The position numbers and the translations under genes were made by a program. Of a stretch of 64,000 nucleotides of DNA, positions 1-10,751 are shown piece by piece. How positions within the stretch are numbered: position 1 is the first letter of the stretch; the number at the start of each line of letters is the position of its first letter. The notes below the pieces were generated by a model. That model had not been told where the DNA came from, did not search any database, and was given only the letters and a program-made list of their open reading frames with translations. This stretch comes from Kingdonia uniflora (Eukaryota; Streptophyta; Magnoliopsida; Ranunculales; Circaeasteraceae), in contig JACGCM010002647.1 in NCBI GenBank assembly GCA_014058105.1, positions 248,001 through 312,000 on the forward strand, given 5' to 3'.

Positions 1-800
1 TATTATTTTATCTTAGTATGGCCAAGATGGAGTGGGATCTCTAGCCTTTGCTCCAAACGCATCCATGGAGACACATGTAGACCTTTCAATCCACATAGTG
101 GCCCACTTGAATATTTATGGTAATGAGAGACGCATCTTGGAGATGGTCTTACGTTTGCCTACTCGTACAATTTAGGAATGCAACGTTAGCACGACTTCTT
201 ACTTAGATCATTCGATCGCAGGCTCAGTTCTTGGATTAACCAATCAAAGTCGATCGATGCGACTTGGCGGGGGCATGGGAATTAGACTCACAGGCTTTTG
301 ATGATTATTTTACCGCTAAATGGGATAAATGATTGAGCATTGTGAGTACCCCATACCATACCCAACTCGGGATTGGCAGATAACCTAATCAAGCGATTTT
401 GGATAATTACTAGGCCACTGTTATTACGATCACAGCTTCCAGCTAGTGTGTGGGATATACATTCTTGCTCCCACAACACTGATTAGGGTTTGTCCCTTAG
501 CAAAATCATCAAATTATTTTTTCCCAAAAGCGACTAGTAACTGGGACGGAGCCCGGTGTCGTCCATCGACGAACATTTGGATGTTCCATACAGGTGTTAA
601 TCGCACCATAATGTATGAAGATGGGACCCTCAACGTCGACCTGGTATTATGTGGGTTATGATTCATATTTATCGCTGGATATTTGGACCTACTGGTGACG
701 TATATTCTACAGGGCCACTAATTATCACCTTGATGAGACGATATTCCCAGTATTTAGGGGGAAAATAACAGTCAATGTTGAGGATGTTTCCAAGAGGTCT
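1..800 (+). pseudogene. Copia integrase remnant
   Basis: Integrase would insert the cDNA copy into the host genome. Pieces of the plant copia integrase core can be read in shifting frames: a TSQAFDDY-like stretch near 287-310, then a segment matching the usual 'GLAESFIKRLQ' neighbourhood near 355-420. The conserved C-terminal stretch around 700-770 reads LDETIFPVFRGK. Several stops and at least three frameshifts interrupt it. 800-1340 is the poorly conserved linker between integrase and RT, in which I see only scattered matches. The identification rests on remembered family patterns. Confidence 0.75.
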
Positions 801-1339
801 TGGAAAATGCCATCGTTGTTTAATCTAGATCCCTATACATAAATTAGGTGACAATAAGGTTTAACGGATTACAAACCTCCAATAGGTCGTAAATGAATTG
901 TTAGACGCATTCATAGGTACTATTGATGTATCGCAAGTGTATGTACCTATAAGTAATACACCTACATGGCAGAACATTCTGGGGGAACTAGTACTACAGC
1001 AGAACGTTCCAAGGGAATTAGTACTACAACCGAATCTGAGGCTCATACTTAGTACGAAGCACCGTTGGAAGAAAATATTCTGAGCCGGGGAGCTGCAGAA
1101 TAAGGGACAAACATGAGTAATGGTGTAGTCGGTTCATCGAGGATGGAACCACCCATCGACAAGGTATTCATATTCGCTACTATGCTCTTTATTAAGGATG
1201 AGGATTCAAAACCACTTATTGTAAACGACTGTGTGTTGTTGTATATTAACAAAAGTAGGTGTCTGAAATCCAAGTGGAGCTCAGCTTACGTATAATAGGA
1301 AATGATACCATTGAGTCTGACAGTTATAAATGGGAATGG

Positions 1340-2340
1340 TACATAAACATGATTAACTCACAGAGATAATTAGGCCAATGCAAGACTAGTTGCCCAGAAA
1401 ATCTTTAAGAGATCTGGCATCGATTACAGTGTGACCTATTACCCAGTTATGGACGTTATAATATTTCAGTACTTATCAGTCCGTCAAGTTACCGAGGACA
1501 AGCTAGACATGCGTCTGATGTAAATACCGTGTATCTATATGGGAAACTAGATACGGATATATACATGAAGCAACCAGGGAAGGTATAGGCTTCTGGAAGC
1601 AATTAAGCCCGACACACGAGGTGTGTACCTAATAAAACTGGAAAATTTATTGTTGACTTGAAGCAATAGGCCCATATGACATAGTAAGTGTTGACTGAGT
1701 ATTTGAAAGTCAAAGAATTTGCAAATATCCTTATTTGTCCATGCATTCTTATTTAGAACACATAAATTAGCTTCAGTATCATCATAACAGTGTACTAAAT
1801 GATTCGAAAATCATTAGACCTCTGGGAGAGATCGCGAGAGCTGCCGAATACCTTGGGAAGGAATTCGAAATACAAGACCTTGGGAAATCAAGAGTATCTC
1901 AATTTGTAGATCGATCATCTTGATAGTGGCACTCGTACACCAAGCAATATATATCAAAAGAGTTATCTAACACTTCGATATGGATGTAGCAGACGGTGCT
2001 AAGTCATTTATTGTGCGCCCATCACTTGGGTGTCGACAACGACATCTTCCACCATCCTAATGGGGGAGAAACTCCTAGGGCTGTGGTGCTTGCTAGGAGG
2101 TGCTTTGCTATAGTTAGCTGGGTATACTAGACCCAATAACTCATTCGCAGTAAAATGTTTGGCTTACCATAGTTCGGTTCCTACCCAAAGGTACTGGATT
2201 GAGATCAAACACATTCTGAGATATCTCATCGGCACGAAAGACTGGGGTCTGTTTCTATCCATAACTTGGCAAATGGGAAATTATAGGATACGCCGATACA
2301 GGATACTTATCAGATCCACATAAAGGCCGATTACAATCGG
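1340..2340 (+). pseudogene. Copia reverse transcriptase remnant
   Basis: The copia RT start is recognisable around 1383-1470 (family pattern 'KARLVAKG..REGIDYEETFSPV', here ARLVAQKIFKRSGIDYS). The DVKTAFLNG-type motif with the first catalytic aspartate is read as DVNTVYLYGKLDTDIYMKQP at about 1517-1575. Further on, 2130-2260 carries the conserved block ending in RYLIGTKDWGLFLS. The YVDD loop is not legible. Stops and frameshifts are frequent, so no product is expected. It runs straight on into the RNase H frame. Confidence 0.85.
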
Positions 2341-2345
2341 GTTAT

Positions 2346-2804
2346 GTGTTCTTGTATGGAGATACTGCAATTTCATGGAGATTGGTGAAGCAGACAATGG
2401 TTACTACATCCTCAAACCACGCAGAGATTCTTGCACTACATGAAGCCGGCAGAGAATGCTTCTGGTTGCAGTTTATGATCAACCACATTAACGGGAGTTG
2501 CGGTCTGAGTTCTATCCAAGATAAGCCGATGACACTTTATGAAGACAACGCAGCTTGTATCGTTCAAGTCAAGGGTGGATTTATTAAAGGTGACAAAACA
2601 AAGCATATTTCACCAAAGTTCTTCCATATACACGAGTTGCAGAAGACGGAGATTAACGTTGTTCAAGTCCATTCAGAAGATAAGCTAGCTAATCTATTCA
2701 TGAAGGCTCTTACATATCTTACATTCAAGAGATTGGTTCATGGAATCTGCATGCGAAGTTTACAAGATTTATTTTCTCAGGGAGATCGACGTCAGGGAGA
2801 GTAG
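2346..2804 (+). pseudogene. Copia RNase H domain, open 152-codon stretch
   Basis: This is the best preserved part of the element. The RNase H domain removes the RNA strand of the RNA/DNA hybrid during reverse transcription. Visible motifs are SSNHAEILALHEAGRECFWL (with the catalytic glutamate), YEDNAACI (with the aspartate of the usual DN pair), GDKTKHISPKFF, and the C-terminal EDKLANLFMKAL (family consensus 'DNLADLFTKSL', so the last conserved D is replaced by N). The first catalytic aspartate lies upstream of the ATG, around 2290-2300. The stop at 2802-2804 is followed by the 3' untranslated part of the element. Confidence 0.9.
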
Positions 2805-3029
2805 TCCTAGCCTGACGTGGACACATGCGTGTTGTACTTTTTTTCCTGATAGTGTAGTTTTTATCCTAGAAGGTTTTACCGGTTGGAGGTTTTGATGAGG
2901 CAACGTATACGCGTCCACAACCCATACAAGGCATATGATTGTATTCTTTCCCTGCACAGCTTTTTGCACAAAAGGGTTTTGCTAGGCAGAGGTTTTAATG
3001 AGGCAAGTTGTCCTAGTATGGAACACCCC

Positions 3030-3038
3030 AAGGGAAAG
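3030..3038 (+). other. Polypurine tract of the copia element
   Basis: A purine-only run (AAGGGAAAG) lies directly before the TG that opens the 3' LTR. This is the normal position of the plus-strand primer in LTR elements. Confidence 0.75.
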
Positions 3039-3303
3039 TGTTAGGAGTTGGGTCCAAGCCCAAGCTAGGAACCCAACAGGGTTGGGGTGCCCTATACAGA
3101 CTCCTAACAAGCCCATAGGCCCAATAGGGTTATGGGGAAAGTTTGTGTAGATTGGGTAACTTATGTTGTAGGGCCTATATATATATATCTTTGTATTATG
3201 TACAGAGAACACAATTATGATGAATCAATAAATCTTTCTTTCTTTCTCTCCTTTTGTTCATAGCTATATTATCAGATTGCTCTAGATTTATCATCTTCCA
3301 ACA
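3039..3303 (+). repeat. 3' LTR of the copia element (265 bp)
   Basis: The LTR opens with TGTTAGGAGTTGG after the polypurine tract and ends with CAACA. It holds a TA-rich promoter-like stretch (TATATATATATC, about 3176-3187), the AATAAA-type poly(A) signal near 3227 and a CT-rich tail. The length is modest but normal for copia. The end point is set by the last CA before unrelated sequence, because the other LTR copy is outside the window. Confidence 0.7.
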
Positions 3304-3655
3304 AGTATTAGTATTTATTGTTCGTTTTTTTAACCTAAACGGTTAAGAAAACATCAAAATCTCTTCAGGGGGTTCAAATTAAAATCGGTATATTAGTAAA
3401 TATATATGTATCTGATTAAGAAGTAAGATAGAACCCTGTCAGGTTCCAAGCAATAATTGGGACTGGCGTGGTTGCACCTCAATATATCACTCACGATAAA
3501 GAGATTAATCGTTAGGAGAAATTTTGTCTGAAAAAAATGTCAAGTAATTTTGTTGAGTGCCACAACAAAGGTGATAAGAGGTCCAAGATAGTCGCAATTT
3601 TTTTTGAAAAGTAAGTAAGGTTTTTTTTCCCCGCTTGCAGAACTTTACCTGGAAC

Positions 3656-3847
3656 AAATCCTCGCTCATTCACAACTTGGGAGCTTTGGTCGATTTCTAT
3701 GACACCAATGAAGTAGTTGTTCATAAAGTTGAAAGCTATATCAATGTGGCCAATTTCTTCGAAAATTTAGTAAGCATCTCCACTAGCTTGAATTGCCTCA
3801 AAACATGAGTCCAGTAAAACTTTCCCCCTCATAGAAGCTCGGAATGA
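3656..3847 (-). pseudogene. Coding-like fragment of unknown family
   Basis: On the minus strand this reads as about 62 codons with one in-frame stop. It contains LLDSCFEAIQASGDAY, then FEEIGHIDIAFNFMNNYF, and ends NERGFVPG at a sequence that looks like a splice donor (CCAG|GTAAAG). I do not recognise the family. The sequence has the texture of a real exon, but it touches a gag relic and could equally be a frame-shifted part of that element. Confidence 0.3.
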
Positions 3848-4090
3848 ACCGTTGAACCAGTTCCTGACGCATACTTTTCAAGTCAGTGTGATATGTGTGT
3901 ATGTCGAATCTCTTCGCATTTTCTCTAAATTTTCTCACCAATTTAATGCATATTCAAATAATTTGGTTTCAATTAAAACCACAAATTTGAGATTCCGATG
4001 TCATTTATATGCCAAAACCTTGTCAGCCCGATTGAGCCAATCCATAAAAGTATTAGCTCCTGAACCTGGTTCGGTTGAATGGGGTTGGGT
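3840..4090 (-). pseudogene. Ty3/gypsy gag relic
   Basis: In shifting minus-strand frames one can read pieces of the plant Ty3 gag core. MDWLNRADKVLAYK comes first, then VLIETKLFEYALNWWEN (the conserved WW-type motif), then LKSMRQELVQRFIPSFYE (consensus 'MK..F...FIP..Y'). The pieces come in the right order and spacing but need several frameshifts and contain stops. No LTRs belonging to it are visible nearby. Confidence 0.55.
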
Positions 4091-5006
4091 CCGGCTTGCT
4101 TAAGTACTTGGGCTTGAATTTGTTGGTCTAACCATAATTAGTAAGTTCGCAATTAATACGTGAATTATACACGACCCGAGCGATTAATTAACGTATCTTA
4201 CTTTTTAGTCAATTTTTAAAAAGATAAGTAAAAGTTTGCAAACTTTAGGACCCTACGATTGCTATGTGAATAATTCCCACCGAATTTTTGAACTTGTTTT
4301 TTATTAATATAAAATTATAGTACATCTACCCTAAGTGTTATCAATACAAAAAAATCCAACTTAAATGAAAATGCAATAGTTGAGGACTCTATGTCTACAC
4401 GAATGAACTCGAATATGAATATGAAGAACAACTCGGGCAAGTTTGAGAAAAAAATATTTGAAATCAATTAATCTTAAAGAGATTGGGGAACTTCCCAAGT
4501 ACAACAATAAAAAATGTGAGGCATATGAAAAAAACATGGTGATGGAATACATATTACGTAACGATTTATATGGGATAGGATACATATTACGTAGATGAGC
4601 TTGTAGAATTTAGTGTTACACATGTATTCAGAAATGAAACGAAAATGAACGAAAAGGAAATAGAAAACTGATGATCGAGGCTTACAGTTACTGCAATTTC
4701 CTTAAGACAGATTTTCACCCTGCGTATGGTACTTCATAGTTAATAGTGTTTGTCTCCCAAGATATAACGATCGAATCGTATCGACTTGAAGCACTCAAGT
4801 CGATACGCCTGTCAAACTATCTGTGATATTACTCTCAAGAAGAAAGCAATGAAAAATCAAATAAATTTGGGTATTTTTTATGTGTTATAAACAATACAGA
4901 AAAGAGCTATTTATAGAGGAGAAGGTGACTTATCGAAGCACCTGTTGGTAGGGTTATGCCCCAAGAAATACCTCTATGAAGAGTTGTAACTCTTTGAGAG
5001 AGTAAC

Positions 5007-5550
5007 TGTAATAGCCTAATTTTGGGATTCAGACTTAACCTTTACACCAAAGATAATCAGAGCGATTACGAACAAAAAGTAACTACTAGCACAAAGTTTA
5101 GCGTGGAAAACCTTTTTAATAGGTTAAAAACCATTACCTCTCTTGAGGATTTAGAAAATGAGAAATATCTTATTTGAGATTGCTAGCTATTACAAAGAAT
5201 GCTCTGACTAGTTTTTGATAGACTTTCTTGATAGGAAAAGTCTCTATTTCTCTGTAGTTCTATGGACCTATTTATAGGTCTTATAATATGATCGTTATTT
5301 GTTTTAATGATGAACATTACAATATATGGTTTTGATGAGTCTTCATAATGATTGTGTAACAGACTGATTTGTGTTGCTGTGCAACAGCTCTATTGATGAC
5401 TGTGCACTTGTATAAACTAAATTATTGATGTGGAGGTTAAAAGTGATGACTCGAACTGAGGCATGCCGAATATGTCTTTAGTAGTGCTTTCTGTATGTTG
5501 ATGAGGTCGTGGATGAAGCTTGAGTCTGAGATACGAAATAAACTATTACA
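5007..5550 (-). repeat. 3' LTR of the 5.4-kb element (544 bp)
   Basis: It runs from TGTAATAGCC to TATTACA, so the termini themselves form an inverted repeat. A CCTATTTATAGG sequence near 5267 gives a TATAAATAGG promoter box on the minus strand. It matches 9855-10397 along its whole length with scattered substitutions. Confidence 0.9.
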
Positions 5551-5729
5551 AGACGGCTCTCAACCAAGAGCACAAAGAGTATCATGGACGAGTGGTGTTG
5601 GTTGAGAAACTTGTTTTCTATGTGTTTCCTGATGTTAAACTTTGGCCATGTGCCACGTGTATGTTGACGAGGTCGAATGGTTGCATGATGGTCGAAGATG
5701 GGGCTTGAGTCTGAGATGCGGAATAATGG

Positions 5730-6310
5730 TCGAATTGGGCGAATTGGAGCAACCTATAATATATAGTCTGTTTGGTCGAATTGGGCAAACCAATAAGCAA
5801 CCTGTAATATATTTAGATTGGTGGTCGAATTGGGATGAACCAATAAGTGACCTGTAATCTGTTTGGTCAAATTGGGATGAACCAATAAGCGACTTGTAAT
5901 GTATTAAATGGGCGGTCAAATTGGGATTAACCAATAAGCGATCTATAATATGCAATATGTTTGGTCGAATTGGGATGAACCAATAAGCGACCTGTAATGT
6001 ATTAGATGGGCGGTCGAATTGGGATAAACCAATAAGCAACCTGTAATTTGGTTGGTCGAATTGGGATGATCTAATAAGCAACCTGTAATATATTAGATGG
6101 GCGATCAAATTGGGATTAACCAATAAGCGACCTATAATGTATTAGATGGGCGGTCGAATTGAGATGAACCAATAAGCGACCTGTAATGTGTAATCTATTT
6201 GGTCTAATTGGATGAACCAATAAACGACCTATAATGTATTAGATGGGCGGTCGAATTAGGATTAACCAATAAGCGACCTGTAATATATTTAGAAGATCGA
6301 ATTGGCCGAA
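5730..6310 (-). repeat. Tandem array, about 11 units of 42-51 bp
   Basis: Units contain the core AACCAATAAGCGACCTGTAA, followed by alternating linkers ('TGTATTAGATGGGCGGTC' or 'TCTGTTTGGTC') and GAATTGGGAT. CAATAA cores recur about every 42-51 bp between 5790 and 6268. The array keeps a minus-strand frame open (5635-6123) with repeated SSQFDQ/RLLIG words. This is a by-product of the repeat, not evidence of a protein. Variable tandem arrays just inside the 3' LTR are common in plant Tat-type elements. Confidence 0.9.
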
Positions 6311-8375
6311 GCAACAATTCTGTATATAGAAGTATTTTTGTGAGATAGGTAGAAAAGTAATGTGATATGTAATCTATAATATGTAATCTGTTTGGTGAAT
6401 GAACTTGTATTCATAGAGAATGTCGTGAAAGAACTCGATATGAAGACCGAGCCTGAACCAAGCTTTAGCGCAGGTACTAAATCCCCAGATAGAACAGTAC
6501 CAGTAGAGCTAAGACGGCGAAGAAATCGAAATGAAAATTATTCAATCTTGTTAGATATGTTGCAGCAATACTTATTTGAGATATTCATGATGTTGTTGAA
6601 AAGATGAGGTCGAGTATTAAGTCTGAGCAAAGATGGTTTTGAAGCTGAAGTTGAGCTCGCCCTCAAGTATGATTTATTTGTATGTTGAAGGAAGCAAGTA
6701 GTAGCTTCTATGTTAACCTTCCAGGAAATGATGAAAATACTGCAGATAGATTCCCATCCTTGGACATTGCATACCAGTCTGATCTTAATAAAGTAGTGAC
6801 CGGTCATATTAAGCCTTTTTATCCAGCCCAATTAATGTAGGGCTCCTAATCACAATCTTAAACCGTGACCTGCTTGCAGAAGAAATCAATGTCATCGTGG
6901 AGGAGATTATGTAACAAGCAAAGGGTCACCTTACGAGCATAGCAATTTAGTATATCTGGAGGTTGGAGAGGAAATACAACATCTGGATGATCTTGATCAA
7001 GAGGTAGTTGGGAGATTGCCATCAACCTATCATACCCCCTAAATCTTGCGATAAGGGACCTTCTCAACAAAGGTAAGTGGAGCATTAGTAACGCAACGAT
7101 CAGACACAAGCTTTCTCGGATTGACACAAGAAAGGTAAATCATGTTCCTGGTATTGTTTTTGCTGCCAAGATCTGTAGTTAGAACTCATCTTCTACTTCT
7201 GAAGAGGCGGATATGCGCATAGAGAAATTAAAATGTCTCAGCAAGGCAAAGACAATTGTTTTTGAAGAAGAAAACTATGATCTAATTTTAGAGTTGGGAT
7301 CCCATATGCAGATCACCGAAACATGAATATTGCCTCGCGTTGTACTAAAGAGTTCATTGATATGGCAGATGGATCCCCATTTTTGAAAGGTTAGAGAATG
7401 CTTGCTTTGATTTTGTCTGCACAATACCAACGTATTCATCTTGAGAAAAGGGACCAACAAAGGTAAGTGGAGCATTAGTAACGTAGCGATCAAACACAAG
7501 CTTTCTCATATTGGGGAACAATATATAGTCGCTGGAGACGTTGTTGGAATGTAATCAAACATATTGTACTCAAACATTGGATCATAGTAACTGTAATCAA
7601 ATAGTGCAAACAGCATACAAAACATGCATAGGATCAGAGTTACAGGAGCAGAGTCATCTGCCATTGTTGAGGTCGATCAAAGACCGTTATACTAAGCATA
7701 TATCGTTCAAAGCCTCGTTATCCTCAACCATGTATTCATCTGCATTTTCCATAAGCTCATGAACAGAGAGGGTGGCATTGTATGGCTTTTAACTATGTCT
7801 CTGATATCACGAACGCATCTTTCGAATCTATTGGACCATATTGCAAGGACCTCTTGTATTTCCGGCTAGTGTTGCTTGACCGGGGAAGACATATCACAAT
7901 GCCATGTTTAAGCGTCATGTTTGGTCCGCAACAACCAGAGAGATGAGGTGCAATTGGTAGCGGTAATAATAGACCATTTAGAGAGAACAACTGCGGCTAA
8001 CAACTGCTCTAGCAACTACGCTAGCAACTGCGGCTTCTTCGGAAGTTCATCAATGATGAATCTGTGCTCTGAATGATGCATTTGTGCACTAAACTGCGGC
8101 AATAGGGAACATTGTCCCCAAGAATTTGATGAAGATCCAAAACATACAATATGGCTTGAACGAGTTATCGCCTGAACTTGATCACCACACCGTAGATGAA
8201 ATCTGCCGTGAACAAGGCACAACATTGCGATTCGATGAAATTTGCATATCATCGCCATTGTACAAAAATGACTGTGACAAACATGGATATCTACTTAAGG
8301 TACATATATCCAACTTCATAATCGGCATCACTAAGTCTTCAAGCAAAACAACATTGCTAAGTTTTCAAGAATAAC
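6311..8375. other. Internal region of the 5.4-kb element, left part
   Basis: No retroviral domain could be read on either strand. A 53-bp segment at 7070-7122 recurs at 7460-7512 with about six differences (GGTAAGTGGAGCATTAGTAA and following). Short frames such as 6858-7127 and 7275-7499 on the minus strand share that duplicated segment and have no family I recognise. Confidence 0.6.
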
Positions 8376-9047
8376 TGTAATAGCCTATTTTTGTATTGGA
8401 CGAAGATAGTACCTTACACCCTTGAAATGTAGAATATTAGTTAAGAACTAAAAGTAATTAACACGAGATTTAGGGTGGAAAACCCTTGAATGGGTTAAAA
8501 ACCATAACCTCTCCTTAGGATTTTAGAAAGAGAGAGATGTTTATAGACTGCTAGTTATTCCAAAGAGAGAGAGAAAGAGAAAGAGATATGTAAAAAAAGT
8601 CTCTTAGAAGGTCTCCGAGCCGCCTCCTCAATTTGTAGCTTTCTAGTCCTATTTATAGGTTTTATAATATGATCGCTATTGCTTTACTGAGGAACGTTAC
8701 AATATATGAGTTTGATGAGTCTTTTATGAGGTCTCTTGTAACGTCTTGCTATCTGATAATTGTTAATCTTGTAACGGATCTCTTGATGACCTTAGCTATA
8801 ACTTTAGACTGTTGGTGAAGATACGATCTCTGACGATGTTCGTATGCATACGAACTGTTTGATGAACATCTGAGTATCTTTTGCAGTGCGATGTTACTGG
8901 ATGCTTTAATATCCCCGAACTATAGATGAGGAAGTCTGTATTGTAATCTGCTTGCCCTCAATCCTTGGTTGGTTATTAATGTGTTTATTCAAACTATGTG
9001 AGCTCGAATATCGAACTTAGTACGAGGATTAGAAATAAGCCCTTACA
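8376..9047 (-). repeat. Nested solo LTR of a related family (672 bp)
   Basis: It opens TGTAATAGCC and closes CCCTTACA. It shares with the surrounding element's LTRs the words GTGGAAAAC, GGGTTAAAAACCAT, CCTATTTATAGG and TATAATATGATCG, but is longer and much diverged elsewhere. Flanks ATAAC (8371-8375) and ATAGC (9048-9052) look like a target-site duplication with one change. No second copy or internal domain belongs to it, hence a solo LTR. Confidence 0.75.
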
Positions 9048-9052
9048 ATAGC

Positions 9053-9833
9053 AAATTAAAAATCTCTGAATATTTGGAAATTGCTCCATCAATCAAATCA
9101 CAACGATCACAAACAATCAGTACTGGGTTTTCAATCACCATAATTAGTTCATCAGCTGGGATGAAGAGGGAAATCTTTAGCAGTAATTACATAAATCTCC
9201 ACAAATTAAGGGTCTTACCCAAAGATGGTAGCCAACATTGTGATGAATCTATTCAGTAAATCTCTGTTTGGCATTGAAGGAACTCCTTATGGAATTGAAG
9301 CCAAGATTACGCCCTCAAACTCCCAAGAACGATTTAGGTCAGATGAACGAACCCTTTCTTCTGGGACTCGAATGAGCAATTATCGAGATCTCGATCGAGC
9401 TCGTTTATGAGAAATCGGATCTCCAAAGTTTAATTTAGATGAACGAACCCTTTTCTTTGCTGGAGCTCGAGTAAACAATTATCCAGATCTGACGTGAGAG
9501 AGGAAGATTTGTGCCAAAAAAATTAGATTTTTAAGATCGTTAAGTGGCGAAAATAATAAAGTTTGAGAGGAGGGTTTATGGATAAAGAGAGAGAGAGAGA
9601 TAACGAGAAAGTTACAGGGATGAGAGCAATGGGGAGCAAATGTTGATATGCATAAGAAAAATAACGGTCTCCACTCTCCAGTGATGAAAATTTTCCTGTC
9701 GTACTCCTTGCAAAAACTTGACAGAAGTATATCTATTGGTATTTTTGATGAAATTGAGATGTTTCTCGACTTTGTAAACCCATGTAAGGAGAGATAATCA
9801 GCGGTTTCTGAGACAATGGGTTTGAGAACTTCG
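9053..9833. other. Leader and 5' internal region of the 5.4-kb element
   Basis: This is the part following the PBS in element orientation (minus). A minus-strand frame at 9479-9853 begins inside the PBS and matches nothing I know. I see no gag motif and no zinc knuckle. Confidence 0.55.
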
Positions 9834-9854
9834 GTTCCCACATACGGCACCAAA
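9834..9854 (-). promoter_or_regulatory. Primer-binding-site-like sequence
   Basis: Read on the minus strand directly after the 5' LTR it gives TTTGGTGCCGTATGTGGGAA. The TGG start and the G/C-rich continuation resemble the TGGTGCCG/TGGCGCCG primer sites of Tat and Athila elements. The exact tRNA is unclear. It fixes the orientation of the element. Confidence 0.65.
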
Positions 9855-10397
9855 TATAATAGCCTAATTTTGGGATTCAGACTTAACCTTTACACCAAAG
9901 ATAATCAGAATGATTATGAACAAAAAGTAACTTCTAGCACAAAGTTTAGCGTGGAAAACCTTTTAATAGGTTAAAAACCATAAGCTCTCTTGAGGATTTA
10001 GAAAATGAGAAAGATCTTATTTGAGATTGCTAGTTATTACAAAGAATGCTCTGACTAGTTTATGATAGACTTTCTTGATAAGAAAAGTTTCCCTTTCTCT
10101 GTAGTTCTATGGACCTATTTATAGGTCTTATAATATGACCGTTATTTGCTTTAATGATAAACGTTACAATATATGGTTTTGATGAGTCTTCATAATGATT
10201 GTGTAACGGACTAATTTTTACTGCTGTACAACGGCTCTATTGATGATTGTGCACTTGTATAAACCGAACTGTTGATGTGGAGGTCAAAAGTGATGACTCG
10301 AATTGAGGCATGCCGAATATGTCTTTAGTAGTGCTTCCTGTATGCTGATGAGGTCGAGGATGAAGCTTGAGTTCAAGATACGAAATAAAATATTACA
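9855..10397 (-). repeat. 5' LTR of the 5.4-kb element (543 bp)
   Basis: Direct repeat of 5007-5550. It begins TATAATAGCC (one change in the terminal TG) and ends TATTACA. It is followed by the second GTAAC copy and then by the resumed solo LTR. Confidence 0.9.
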
Positions 10398-10751
10398 GTA
10401 ACCAACTCCTGAATAAACACACCAAAAACAAATATAAAAATTAACTAAGTATAAACTAGAAATCCCCATGAGCCTAAGGCCAAAAATCATAGACTTATAA
10501 ATAGTCTAGGTGGGTCATGGGTCAAGTCATGCAAGCAAGCCCATAGGCGTCCCCATATAGCAAGCCTTCACACACTCGCCTCACACACACATGAGGGCAC
10601 CGCCTACTTACACATGTTATACATGATAGTAGTGTGCAACCCATAATATAGTAAAAATACTCTTTTCACTTATCCAATGTAGGACTAAATATAAACACCA
10701 AGTTAAACATTCAAATCAGCTAAAACTTATGGGTTTTTTTCCAACATTTAG

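Larger units (their letters stand above)
1..3303 (+). mobile_element. Degenerate Ty1/copia retrotransposon, 5' part outside the window
   Basis: The domain order integrase, reverse transcriptase, RNase H, polypurine tract, LTR on the plus strand is the Ty1/copia order. The window opens inside the integrase core, so the 5' LTR, gag and protease are not visible. Reading frames are broken by many stops and frameshifts, so the element is dead. Its right edge is the CA at 3302-3303 closing the 3' LTR. No target-site duplication can be tested because the left end is missing. The copia assignment is sure; I do not assign a lineage. Confidence 0.9.
3304..4608. other. Gene-poor spacer with Ty3 relic
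   Basis: No intact gene is visible. The segment is AT-rich and lies between the end of the copia element and the TTTAG target-site duplication of the next insertion. Apart from the gag relic at 3840-4090 and the short coding-like stretch at 3656-3847 (listed separately), I see nothing I can name. Confidence 0.6.
5007..10397 (-). mobile_element. 5.4-kb LTR element without recognisable coding (LARD-like)
   Basis: Two near-identical direct repeats (5007-5550 and 9855-10397) bound the element. The flanking GTAAC copies at 5002-5006 and 10398-10402 are a perfect target-site duplication. A PBS-like TGGTGCCG sequence read on the minus strand from 9853 downward places the 5' LTR at the right. Inside there is no protease, RT, RNase H or integrase motif on either strand, only short unsupported frames, a tandem array near the 3' LTR and a nested solo LTR. 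It is therefore a non-autonomous element. Its LTR ends resemble those of the Tat-type element at 14525, so a Tat relative may have mobilised it (inference). Confidence 0.85.
4614..10746 (-). repeat. Solo copia LTR (about 737 bp) split by a 5.4-kb insertion
   Basis: The two arms, 4614-5006 and 10403-10746, together form one LTR. It opens TGTTACACATG and closes with CCAACA, and it is flanked by perfect 5-bp duplications TTTAG (4609-4613 and 10747-10751). Read on the minus strand it starts TGTTGG and contains a promoter-like CTATAAATAG box (4908-4917 on the plus strand). No internal region or second LTR is present, so it is a solo LTR left by LTR-LTR recombination. The insertion inside it created the GTAAC duplication at 5002-5006 and 10398-10402. 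The copia assignment is from overall LTR style and is less sure than the solo-LTR structure. Confidence 0.8.

Noticed and set aside
5635..6123. 162-codon minus-strand open frame
   Set aside because: It lies wholly on the minisatellite; its repeated words come from the repeat unit, and no start context or family supports a protein.
9479..9853. 124-codon minus-strand frame
   Set aside because: It begins inside the PBS-like sequence of the 5.4-kb element and matches no gag motif.
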